A DNA stretch of 64,000 nt, taken from contig NZ_CP078089.1 in NCBI RefSeq assembly GCF_022701195.1, forward strand, positions 1,550,001 through 1,614,000. Reading direction: 5' to 3'. Shown here piece after piece: positions 48,078 to 56,165 of this stretch. This DNA comes from Allobaculum mucilyticum. GTDB taxonomy: Bacteria; Bacillota_I; Bacilli_A; Erysipelotrichales; Erysipelotrichaceae. Within the stretch, counting starts at the first letter, position 1. The number at the start of each line of letters is the position of its first letter. The notes beneath the pieces are model-generated. The model did not search any database. It saw only the letters and a program-made list of their open reading frames with translations, and had not been told where the DNA came from. The position numbers and the translations under genes are program-made.

Positions 48078-49527
48078 TTACTTTCCCTTGTCTTCTTTCT
48101 CGAACGGCTCCAATCTAAAGGCTGGCCGATTCAATACGTACAGGACGCGATTTCTGAATCGCTTCCAGTTCGTGTATCCATTCGCGTTGTTCTTGATCTG
48201 TTTCACGAGTTTGTTTCGATTTTCGATCATAGAAGAAGTCAGCCGGTGATCCTTCCTTCGAGCTTTTCCGTTCTTCTTGTCAACGACGTACTCCGTCTTG
48301 ACGATCTCGAAAGAATTAACGATCTCCCTGAACCAGTTGACTACAGTCTGTCCGAATGCGTTAAGTTCCTTAACCTGGGACCGGTTAAGATCTGCGAGAA
48401 TGACCTGCAGCCGATCGGCGGCATCCGCCTTTGTTCCATTTCTAAAGAACTCGCTCAGGGTATTTCGCATTTCATAGGCTTCCGTAAGATCATCGCTGAT
48501 ACTCAGCAGAAGCTCACGGAGCTCATACTCGTTTAACCACGTCTTGAAGTGGGCATTGTAGGCGCGTTCACCGTTCGGATCAAATACGTCTACCCAAATA
48601 TCTTTCTTCTTCTTCGAATATGGATCTGGATTTTTAATCCTCTTTTTGCATTGGGCTTAATTCCGAGAAGGTGATTCTGGTGTTTCAGAAGGTAATATTC
48701 ATCGGACCCTTTCAGGGTGCCTTTCATCGTCCGGATGCGGACCTCGGTCAGTCGCCTGTTGAATTCCTGCATCACATGGAACCTGTCACAGGCATAGATC
48801 GCGTCTGGAAAGAACTTTTACAGACAACCCTGTAAGTCTCGTACATATCCGCTGCAATAAACCGAACTTTTTGTCTCTCTTCCAGCGGGAAACTGCTGAA
48901 GAAGTCGATAAGATCCTGCTTTTTCCGGCTGGGAAGCAGATCAACAGCGGTCTGTGTGTCGTAGTCCAGAAGCATGCATACATAGACTGAGGTTCCCGAC
49001 TTAAAGGAATAAGTCTCGTCAAGCTGCAGCACGCGGGGAAGCGTCGTCGCTTTGGGGATCTGGACATGATCGTCGAAGATGTGCTGAACAGTCGTAGGCG
49101 AGAGATTATAGCGCTTGGCAACTGATGTAAATGTTACGGCTGGGTCTCTCATTTCCTCGAGGACGCATACGACAGTAGAGACCGAGATCCTCTGCTTCTT
49201 GAAAACGAAGGGATTAAATTCATACCAGGTACGATTACATACCGGACATTTATAGCGGCGGGCATGATAGTTAATCTGACAGCGGCAGTTATGAAGAATT
49301 GAATGAGTTATTGTTTTGTCCACGTAGTTACAGACATTCGGATGCTCATGTCCGCATCTTGGACAGGGTGGATAATCCGGTTTTAAAGTGACGTTGATAA
49401 TGACTAAATCACCCAGATTGGTAGACGAAAGACTCTCGACGGCGTTCTGATCTAGTCCATAGAGCTCAAGAACGGAATTTTCGAGAGAAGTTATCGGTAC
49501 ATTACGGGTTTCTGCCTTCTTGCGCAT
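48078..49527 (-). pseudogene. ISL3-type transposase, frameshifted (copy 2)
   Basis: The frame from ATG 49527 is intact for about 240 residues: N-terminal zinc-binding CPRCGHEHPN, second Cys set (RRYKCPVCNRTWY), HTH (TSVAKRYNLSPTTVQHIF) and the first catalytic Asp in LQLDETYSFKSG. The frame breaks at about 48812 (change in a T-run beside ACAGAC), again near 48650 and 48610, and near 48110. The remaining C-terminal half (RKDHRLTSSMIENRNKLVKQ) lies in other frames. Downstream breaks differ in position from those of copy 1, so the copies decayed separately or carry consensus errors. Confidence 0.85.
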
Positions 49528-49578
49528 AGTCCTTCCTCCTTAGTGATGGCAGATTCTCATAAGAGGAGAAATGACGCG

Positions 49579-50178
49579 TCACGTTATAGGTTGAAAAATC
49601 GAAAAATGCAGAAATCCAGGAGAAATCATCAGGTAAGGACCGATTTTTACTGCGGAACATGTGAATAGATCGTTGAAAGTGCGCAGTCGTTTAAGAACGG
49701 CAGAAAAGCGCTTCTTCATCTGGTTTAGAAAGCGGTAGGCCGTCGATGCATCAACCAGTCCGTTGGACTGCTTGGAAACTGGCTTTCCACTGTTGTGAAG
49801 CTGAATGATTTCAGCAGCGGTGTCGCTGCAGATCTGGAAGCTGGGAATGACGAAAAGCGGCAGAACACGATGGGTTCTGCCGCAATGTGGGCAATGGACT
49901 CGGTGGATAGTGAGGCTTACTACGGTTTGTGCCGATTGGATCTTAACACTTCGGTTGCATGTGTCATGGCGGTACAGCCGATGTCCGCAATCAGGGCAGA
50001 CAGGATGACCAGCCATAAAATGATCGTAGTCCTGGTTGTATTCAGACTGAAGGTGATGTTGGATAGCAGTCGGATCCGAATCTGTATTCTTAAGGAGATC
50101 GTTGTTAAGGGATGTCCGATTGTTATCATATAGATGCCTTTCTGGGCAGGACGAAACCTTTTGAGTGGCCAACTTCAA
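49579..50178 (-). CDS. DUF6431-type zinc-ribbon accessory protein of ISL3 element
   Basis: 199 residues with an N-terminal Asn/Asp-rich part. A zinc ribbon follows, made of two CxxC pairs (CPDCGHRLYRHD and CPHCGRTHRVLP, about residues 61-105), and then a helical region (LVDASTAYRFLNQMKKRF). The family occurs next to ISL3-type transposases in many Bacillota and may bind DNA or the transposase; its role has not been shown. It lies 51 bp before the transposase ATG on the same strand. The first Met may not be the true start, since no good ribosome-binding site is visible; the ATG at 50129 is in another frame. Confidence 0.7.
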   Translation of the reverse strand: MKLATQKVSSCPERHLYDNNRTSLNNDLLKNTDSDPTAIQHHLQSEYNQDYDHFMAGHPVCPDCGHRLYRHDTCNRSVKIQSAQTVVSLTIHRVHCPHCGRTHRVLPLFVIPSFQICSDTAAEIIQLHNSGKPVSKQSNGLVDASTAYRFLNQMKKRFSAVLKRLRTFNDLFTCSAVKIGPYLMISPGFLHFSIFQPIT

Positions 50179-50269
50179 ATGGGGTTTCGTCCTTTTTACG
50201 CTTTGTTACTCCTAACTGTATTTCGTGCGGAAAGCTCTTTCAATACCCATAAGTCTCAGAGAGGCGAAA

Positions 50270-50446
50270 ACCTCAAGAAAATGGATAGGGGGAGGTGTCA
50301 GCTTCCAGGGGGCATGGTCCGAGCTATGTCTAATGCCCCCTTCAGCTGACACCTCCCCCCCAGCCTCACGAAGCTTTAAAGGTCGCCTTAGTCTCTTGAG
50401 GTTCGCACCTCAGAAAACTTTATAGACTAGTGTACACCTCAAGAAA
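50270..50446. repeat. Hairpin module inside ISL3 copy 2, flanked by direct repeats
   Basis: Absent from copy 1. The 11-bp direct repeats ACCTCAAGAAA are at 50270-50280 and 50436-50446. Between them a long GC-rich stem pairs 50288-50303 (GGGGGAGGTGTCAGCT) with 50344-50359 and AGGGGGCAT (50307-50315) with 50333-50341, with a 17-nt loop. About 75 bp of non-coding sequence follow. It resembles a MITE or REP-like hairpin, but a deletion from copy 1 would give the same pattern. Confidence 0.75.
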
Positions 50447-50510
50447 TTTTAGATTGTCAGTTTTTTCTGTTTGAACAGAACAGGAAGAAATGCAGCTGCA
50501 TGAGAGACAG

Positions 50511-50541
50511 AAAAAGCGTGATTCTGAAGGCAGAATCACGC
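50511..50541 (-). terminator. Terminator of the CapA-like gene
   Basis: GCGTGATTCTG (50516-50526) pairs perfectly with CAGAATCACGC (50531-50541) with a 4-nt loop; five T residues follow on the minus strand. Confidence 0.9.
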
Positions 50542-50592
50542 AGAAAGCAAAATCAAAATCGGCGAATGCAGAAAGCAGACGGGTGAAGGTGA

Positions 50593-51867
50593 CTAATCCA
50601 GGACGAGCTGGATGTTTTCCGGACTGCCCATGATGCCCGAGACATACGTTTTGACGAAGTCTCTGGAGAAATCGGTGCCTGCGACATAGGTCACATACTG
50701 GTTGGCCGCCATGGCATCGGTGTAAGTCTGCAAGGTATTGGTGCGGAATTCATTAAGAGAAGGCGTGTAGTACATGACGGTCGGAATGAATTTCACATCA
50801 TTGAATGAGACGGTTCCTGTCGCAAAATCGTAGTTCAGATTGAACGCTGCCATGCCGCCAATCAGATTTTCGCGGGTCTGGGCTGCTGACAGATAGTTGC
50901 CAAGCGAGTAATAGCAGAGCGTTGTGCCTGAGCCGGACTGAATGTATTCGACAGGCTGAATGACGCCAGGTCCGCTGCCAAGAATGACATCAGCGCCCTG
51001 ATCTGCCAGGAATGCGGCGAGTTCACGCTGCTGGTCGCTGATGGAGGAGTCGTCTTCATTGCCCCATTCGACAGAAACAATCTGGACATCGCTCTGCGCT
51101 TCGGCTGCGCTCAGGCGGTCTTTGATGCCTGGATAGTCGATGCCGCCTTCGTCGCTGTGCCAGGTGTCGATGACCCAGCTGTCTTCGGCCTTGAGCTTAT
51201 TTGAGCCAAGAGAGTCGGTCATGCTGATGAGGGCAACGCGGATTCCGTTGATCTCTCTGATTACAGGCTGACCCGATTCTTCCTGATTACGGCTTGCGCC
51301 GCTGACACTGGCGTCAGGGAAAGTTGTGCGGATGTAGTTGACTTCGTTAATCAGTGCGTCTTTTCCGGAATCGAGAGCGTGATTGCTGGCAGCGCCATAC
51401 CAGTTGAATCCGGTCTGATTGAGCGCATTCAGCATTTCCAGCGGTCCGTTGTAGCGCGGAGATCCGGAAATGCCGTAGGAATCACCGCCGATTGGCGTTT
51501 TCAGATTGATAAAGGACAGATCAGCAGGCTGTACAGTCTGTGCTGTGTATTCGAAGATCGGGGCGAATTCGCGGTTTCCATTGTAATACTCGTAATACGT
51601 ATAGATGGTATCGTCAACGATACAGTCTCCGGTTCCGATAAAGGAAAATCCTGCCGGTGCTTTACTGTCATTTGCCGGATCGATCTGGGCACTCTGTTCG
51701 CTTTCATCATCCTTGAGGGCATGCTTTTTCATAGCAAAAACAGAGAGAGCCATGACACAGAGCGCAAGGATGCAAAGCAGCGTCGTTGAAGTAATGATCA
51801 GAGTTTTGTGATTGTTCCGGCGCTTTGGCGAAGCCGGTTTATGTTTCGTCTGCGATTTTCTGTTCAT
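50593..51867 (-). CDS. CapA/PgsA-family membrane-anchored protein lacking several metal ligands
   Basis: 424 residues: a basic N-terminus, one transmembrane helix (about 22-46) and an extracytoplasmic metallophosphatase-like domain of the CapA family, linked to poly-gamma-glutamate or capsule export and anchoring. The fold markers FIGTGDCIVDD (77-86) and SNHALDSG (161-168) are kept. Three usual ligand motifs are altered: NLE is NLK (121-123), HWG is EWG (267-269) and the GxHPH region is GSGPG (297-301) before VIQPVE. It is therefore probably a non-catalytic relative. It is monocistronic, with a weak ribosome-binding site before ATG 51867. No capBC-like genes are near. Confidence 0.85.
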   Translation of the reverse strand: MNRKSQTKHKPASPKRRNNHKTLIITSTTLLCILALCVMALSVFAMKKHALKDDESEQSAQIDPANDSKAPAGFSFIGTGDCIVDDTIYTYYEYYNGNREFAPIFEYTAQTVQPADLSFINLKTPIGGDSYGISGSPRYNGPLEMLNALNQTGFNWYGAASNHALDSGKDALINEVNYIRTTFPDASVSGASRNQEESGQPVIREINGIRVALISMTDSLGSNKLKAEDSWVIDTWHSDEGGIDYPGIKDRLSAAEAQSDVQIVSVEWGNEDDSSISDQQRELAAFLADQGADVILGSGPGVIQPVEYIQSGSGTTLCYYSLGNYLSAAQTRENLIGGMAAFNLNYDFATGTVSFNDVKFIPTVMYYTPSLNEFRTNTLQTYTDAMAANQYVTYVAGTDFSRDFVKTYVSGIMGSPENIQLVLD

Positions 51868-52062
51868 GTCTAAAAGATTACCATACTTTCTGATTTAAAA
51901 ACGGTTCTCTTTGAAGACGATGGAACGCAGAACTGTTCTGGATGAAAGAGTGCAGAATGAAAAGAACAGAGCAGAATGAAGGGCAGAAAGAGTCATACAG
52001 GCGGATTTAGACTTCTTTCAGATAAATACGCGATCCATCGGAAAATGGGCCGCGTGTGCAGT

Positions 52063-52665
52063 TTATGCAGGTTTCTTTGCGCTGAGAATCCAGAAGCCTT
52101 TGTCACGGACTGGACGGATAACAGAAAAGCCGAGGCTTTCCAGATAATCCTGTGCGCTTTTAGCTCCATGCTGCTTGCGGATCACAATGTGCAGCGATCC
52201 GCCCGGATGCAGGTGTTCAAAGCTCTGTTTGAACAGCGAGTAAATGACTTCTTTGCCGGCACGAATGGGCGGGTTGAGAACGATGGTGTCATAGGTCTGG
52301 TCGTTGATATAGTCCTGCTCAAGCACTGTGCCCTCTACATGGTTCAGCACATAGTTTTCCTGCGTCAGATGGCAGGCCTGTGCGTTAGGATCAATGGCTG
52401 TGATTTTGCAGGGCTGATGGAAGCGGGAAAGAATGACGCCGATTACGCCGATGCCGCAGCCTAAATCAAGAATGGTCGTTCCAAGGGTATCCACGACATC
52501 GGCTGAAATCAGATAGTCGCACAGAATGCGGCTTCCGGTATCGAGCTTATCTTTGGAAAAGACGCCGGCGGAGGTCATCAGCGAGAAGGATTTTCCTCCG
52601 ATTTCAAAGTGCAGTGCGGATTCGGTTTTATCAAGACCTGGATCATTTTCATAGTAATGGGACAT
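52063..52665 (-). CDS. Class I SAM methyltransferase, RsmC-like
   Basis: 200 residues corresponding to the catalytic half of RsmC/RlmG-type rRNA guanine-N2 methyltransferases, as in the short Bacillota proteins such as YbxB. The SAM motif ILDLGCGIGVIGVILS (about 65-80), AIDPNAQA and the catalytic NPPIRAGK (about 131-138) are clear. The N-terminal HYYENDPGLD and FSKDKLDTGSRIL segments are typical. AGGAAGAA lies 7 bp before ATG 52665. The substrate, 16S rRNA, is inferred from the family. Confidence 0.88.
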   Translation of the reverse strand: MSHYYENDPGLDKTESALHFEIGGKSFSLMTSAGVFSKDKLDTGSRILCDYLISADVVDTLGTTILDLGCGIGVIGVILSRFHQPCKITAIDPNAQACHLTQENYVLNHVEGTVLEQDYINDQTYDTIVLNPPIRAGKEVIYSLFKQSFEHLHPGGSLHIVIRKQHGAKSAQDYLESLGFSVIRPVRDKGFWILSAKKPA

Positions 52666-52842
52666 GATTTTTCTTCCTCTCCTGATTCAGAGATCCCCGG
52701 CAGCCGGCCCGAGCTTTCTGAATCTTTTTCGTATTTGATTTGGTTTGATGCGATATGTTCTGTTCGTTTTGTTTTGTTTCTTTCTCTATTGTGGCAGATT
52801 GTCGGCTCGATGAGGTCTGACAGGACCTGAAGAGCAGGACAG

Positions 52843-52885
52843 AAAAAAGCCAGCGGCTTTCCTGTAAGAAGGAATGCTGCTGGCT
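52843..52885 (-). terminator. Terminator of glgB
   Basis: AGCCAGC (52848-52854) pairs with GCTGGCT (52879-52885), with further pairing of GGAA/TTCC inside. Six T residues follow on the minus strand. Confidence 0.85.
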
Positions 52886-52898
52886 GAGAGTGACTGAT

Positions 52899-54764
52899 TT
52901 ATTCAGGTCTTGTGACTTTGAGAATAACGGCACCGAGTGCTGGTACGCTGCAGCTGATGCGCCATGGCTGGTTCATCAGAGGCAGACGGAACGCACGGAT
53001 GTCTCTTGGCGTTTCGCTGGTCAGGTTGCCGCCGTATTTTGCCCACTGCGTATTGAGCATCTCGTGGTATACGCCGCCGCATGGTACGCCGAACTGGAGC
53101 TTATAGGAGTTAGTCGAGAAGTTCAGCAGGAAGACATAGATGTCTTTCGAGCCTTTACGCATGAAGGAGAAGGTGTTGTGGTCGGAGTCGTCCGCATTGA
53201 TCCACTGGAAGTTCATCGGATCGTAGCCGTAGAAGAAAGCATCGTTTTCTTCGCAGATTCCGGTCATATCCTGGAAGAACTTCTCAAAGGAAGCGTGCAT
53301 TGGATATTTGCGCAGGAACCAGTCGCAGCCTTTCTGCTCATCCCACTCGCGGAGCATGCCGAGTTCGTTGCCCATGAAGTTGAGCTTCTTGCCCGGATGG
53401 CCGTACATGTAGGTGTACAGAGCTCTTGCCTGTGCGAATTTGTCTTCGTAGGAACCCCACATCTTATCGACGATTGTGGCTTTTCCGTGAACGACTTCAT
53501 CGTGCGAAAGCGGCAGGATAAAGCGCTCGGAATAGAAGTAAGCCATCGAGAAGGTGATGTCGTTCTGGTGCCATTTGCGGTAGATCGGGTCGAGCTTGAG
53601 ATACTTGAGCGTATCGTTCATCCAGCCAAGGTCCCACTTGTAGTCGAAGCCAAGACCGCCGTCGAGGGTGGATTTGCAGACATTCGGGAAGTCTGTGGAG
53701 TCTTCCGCAATCAGCATGATCTTGCCCTGATACTCGGAGTTGAGCATGAAGTTCATGCGTTTGATGAAGTCGGTTGCGCCTTTGTTTTCGCCCATCATCT
53801 TGTTGCCCTTCCAGAAGATGGCATTGGAGATGGCGTCCATGCGCAGACCGTCGAAGTGATACTCGCGCAGCCAGTAGTTGGCAGCGGACATCAGGAACGA
53901 ACGGACGGTTTCTTTCCAGAGGTCGAAGTTGGAAGTACCCCATTCGGAGTTGGCATCTTCGGGTTTGGAATACTCGTACAGCGGTGTTCCGTCATAGTGA
54001 GCAAGTGCGTAGGCGTCTTTAACGAAGTGAACAGGAACGAAGTCCATGATGACGCCGATGCCGGCGTTATGCAGGCGGTTGACGAATTCTTTCAGTTCAA
54101 TCGGGGTGCCGTAGCGGCTGGTAACGGAGAAGAATCCGGAAACCTGGTAGCCCCAGGATCCGTCAAACGGGAATTCGGAAAGAGGCATAACCTCTACATG
54201 CGTGAAGTGATACTTCTTGCAGTGAACAATCAGCTCTTCGACGATATCGGAATAATGAACAAACAGGCCTTCTTCGTTCTGTTCTTCATCCGAGTCGATT
54301 TCTTCTACACGGGTGTTTTTGTCGCGCCAGCTGCCGACATTCATTTCATAAATGGAAAGGGGGGAATTAAAGCATTTGTTCCGGCGATCCATCCATTCCT
54401 GGTCAGTCCAGCCGTCAAAGCTGAGATCTGTGATGATGGAATCGTGGTCCGGACGCAGTTTAGCCTGGAATGCGAATGGGTCGATCTTGTTGACGACCTC
54501 GCCGCCAGCCTGCGTAATGCGGTACAGGTAAGCCTGTCCGGGTTTTGCGCCTTTTACGACAGCGGACCAGATGCCGTTGTCGTCTTTTGTCATAGGATCG
54601 GCTTTGCCGTCCCAGCTGTTAAAATCGCCGATCACTGCAATTTCTTTTGCGTTCGGGGCGTAGACTTTGAATTCTGTGCCGTTCTTGTCAGGATGGGCGC
54701 CAAAGAAGGTGTAGGCGTTCAGTTCCCGTCCCTGGAAGAAGGGGGTAAGATCCGGTTTTTTCAT
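52899..54764 (-). CDS. glgB: 1,4-alpha-glucan branching enzyme
   Basis: Makes alpha-1,6 branches in glycogen. The 621 residues include a CBM48 domain (about 15-110, FFGAHPDKNGTEFKVYAPNA) and the GH13 barrel with DFVPVHF, the nucleophile Asp310 in FDGLRMDAIS, the acid Glu354 in LIAEDST and the SHDEVVHGK motif. A C-terminal beta domain follows. AAAGGA precedes ATG 54764. The other glycogen genes (glgC, glgD, glgA, glgP) are not next to it, so it is a stand-alone unit here. Large open frames on the opposite strand are shadows. Confidence 0.96.
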   Translation of the reverse strand: MKKPDLTPFFQGRELNAYTFFGAHPDKNGTEFKVYAPNAKEIAVIGDFNSWDGKADPMTKDDNGIWSAVVKGAKPGQAYLYRITQAGGEVVNKIDPFAFQAKLRPDHDSIITDLSFDGWTDQEWMDRRNKCFNSPLSIYEMNVGSWRDKNTRVEEIDSDEEQNEEGLFVHYSDIVEELIVHCKKYHFTHVEVMPLSEFPFDGSWGYQVSGFFSVTSRYGTPIELKEFVNRLHNAGIGVIMDFVPVHFVKDAYALAHYDGTPLYEYSKPEDANSEWGTSNFDLWKETVRSFLMSAANYWLREYHFDGLRMDAISNAIFWKGNKMMGENKGATDFIKRMNFMLNSEYQGKIMLIAEDSTDFPNVCKSTLDGGLGFDYKWDLGWMNDTLKYLKLDPIYRKWHQNDITFSMAYFYSERFILPLSHDEVVHGKATIVDKMWGSYEDKFAQARALYTYMYGHPGKKLNFMGNELGMLREWDEQKGCDWFLRKYPMHASFEKFFQDMTGICEENDAFFYGYDPMNFQWINADDSDHNTFSFMRKGSKDIYVFLLNFSTNSYKLQFGVPCGGVYHEMLNTQWAKYGGNLTSETPRDIRAFRLPLMNQPWRISCSVPALGAVILKVTRPE

Positions 54765-55028
54765 AAGAATCCTTTCTGTACAGAACAGCCGATTTCTCTC
54801 TGTGCCCGGGCTGTTCTGGTGTTCTGAAGCTCATTGCTGAGTGATTACATTTCCTTGTATAAATCCGAAAATAATCCGAAAAAATGGTTCGAAAATGGCA
54901 TAATCTCTATTTATTTTAACGGAAATAAAGCCATTGAAAAGAGACAGCTTGTCATATCTATCTCTGTGTTTATGCATCCGTTTGCGCATTGGCTTCAGAG
55001 GCGGAACGGGAGTGGATCGAAGGGCGGA

Positions 55029-56165
55029 TCAGCAGGTTCCGGCTGGTTCAGATCCGGATTGAGGAGCTGTCACAGTTTCTGTCTTTGCCACTGGCTCTGT
55101 TTCCGTCTTTGCAGCTGCTTCTGCTTCTGGCTCAGCTTTCTGCTGTTCCTCTTCAGAAGCATGCATTTTAAGACGGCCATCCGGTCCGAAGTGTTCCCGG
55201 TTCAGCAGGTCTTCGTATTCGGTGAGAATTTCATCGAGTTCTGCATAAGTGCGGATTTTAGACAGGCGGTCTTTGTAAAGACGGCTGGCAGGAAGTCCTT
55301 TGAGATACCAGGAAGCCAGTCCGCGCATCTGCGACAGAGCAATTTTTTCATCGAGATCTTCGCACAGATATTTTGCGTGATCGCGGCATGCCTGCATGCG
55401 CATGGACAGATCAAACGTATGATGCTCGCCGGAGAAGTAGTCGGCGCATTCCCGGATCAGAAAGGGATTGCCGACAACGCCGCGGCCGATCATGACGCCG
55501 TCGCATCCGGTTTCGTCCATCATGCGGATGGCATCTTCGACGCTTTTTACGTCGCCGTTTCCGATGACAGGGATATTCACTGCATCTTTGACCTTTTTGA
55601 TCCAGGACCAGTCTGCTTCGCCTTCGTACATCTGCGCGCGGGTTCTTGCATGCAGAGTAATCGCGCTGGCGCCGGCTTCTTCCATAGCCTTTGCCATTTC
55701 AACGCAGTTGATCGAGTTTGCATCAAAGCCAAGACGCATTTTGACCGTGACAGGCTTCTTAACGTTCTGGACGATCGCCGTCACGAGTTCTTTTGCGTAG
55801 TCGATATCTTTCATCAGATAGCTGCCGGCTTTTGCTTTGATGACCTTGGTCACCGGGCAGCCCATGTTGAAGTCGATGATGTCGCAGTCCGTCTCTGTAT
55901 CAAGCAGCTTGGCGGCTTCGACAACGGTGTCGATGTCATGGCCGAAAATCTGAAACGATACGGGATGATCGTCTTCATCGCAGGCAAGCATCCGTTTAGT
56001 CCTGGCGGAATCGTAATGAAGTGCTTTGTCTGAAACCATTTCGTTGCAGACAAGCCCCGCACCAAACTGTCTGGCAATGCGGCGGAAGGCACGGGTGGAA
56101 ACTCCGGCCATCGGGGCAATAACGATGGGGGAGGGCAGTTCAAGTTCGCGGATTTTAAGAGACAT
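55029..56165 (-). CDS. dusB: tRNA-dihydrouridine synthase
   Basis: Reduces uridines in tRNA D-loops using FMN and NADPH. ATG 56165 gives 378 residues and begins MSLKIREL; the frame is open to 56213 but that part lies within hslO. Motifs: IAPMAGVSTRAFRRIA, NEMVSDKALHY, DFNMGCPVTKV with the catalytic Cys, the FMN-phosphate segments VKMRLG and LHARTRAQMYEG, and GNGDVKSVEDA. A C-terminal extension of about 40 residues is repetitive (Glu, Ala, Thr, Lys) and ends in Cys, with no known function. It overlaps hslO by 11 bp, so the two are cotranslated. Confidence 0.93.
   Translation of the reverse strand: MSLKIRELELPSPIVIAPMAGVSTRAFRRIARQFGAGLVCNEMVSDKALHYDSARTKRMLACDEDDHPVSFQIFGHDIDTVVEAAKLLDTETDCDIIDFNMGCPVTKVIKAKAGSYLMKDIDYAKELVTAIVQNVKKPVTVKMRLGFDANSINCVEMAKAMEEAGASAITLHARTRAQMYEGEADWSWIKKVKDAVNIPVIGNGDVKSVEDAIRMMDETGCDGVMIGRGVVGNPFLIRECADYFSGEHHTFDLSMRMQACRDHAKYLCEDLDEKIALSQMRGLASWYLKGLPASRLYKDRLSKIRTYAELDEILTEYEDLLNREHFGPDGRLKMHASEEEQQKAEPEAEAAAKTETEPVAKTETVTAPQSGSEPAGTC

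Larger units (their letters stand above)
47979..50458 (-). mobile_element. ISL3-type insertion sequence, copy 2 (2,480 bp)
   Basis: Begins GGCGCTCTAAATTTT, ends TAGATTGTC, with a perfect 8-bp target duplication AGTTTTTT (47971-47978 and 50459-50466). It has the same orientation and gene content as copy 1 and is nearly identical to it. Its right end carries an additional module (50281-50446) flanked by the direct repeat ACCTCAAGAAA. The DUF6431-type gene is intact here, but the transposase is frameshifted. Confidence 0.92.

Noticed and set aside
25561-50466. A composite transposon carrying the polysaccharide locus
   Set aside because: The outer flanks of the two ISL3 copies do not match each other (AAAAAAAG against AGTTTTTT) and each copy has its own duplication, so the copies inserted separately.
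52890-54827. A 645-residue open frame on the plus strand across glgB
   Set aside because: Shadow of glgB: low-complexity Val/Phe/Glu composition, no ribosome-binding site and no recognisable domain, while the minus frame is a full branching enzyme.
54834-56033. A 399-residue plus-strand frame across dusB
   Set aside because: Mirror frame of dusB with Phe/Cys-rich composition; the minus strand encodes all Dus motifs.
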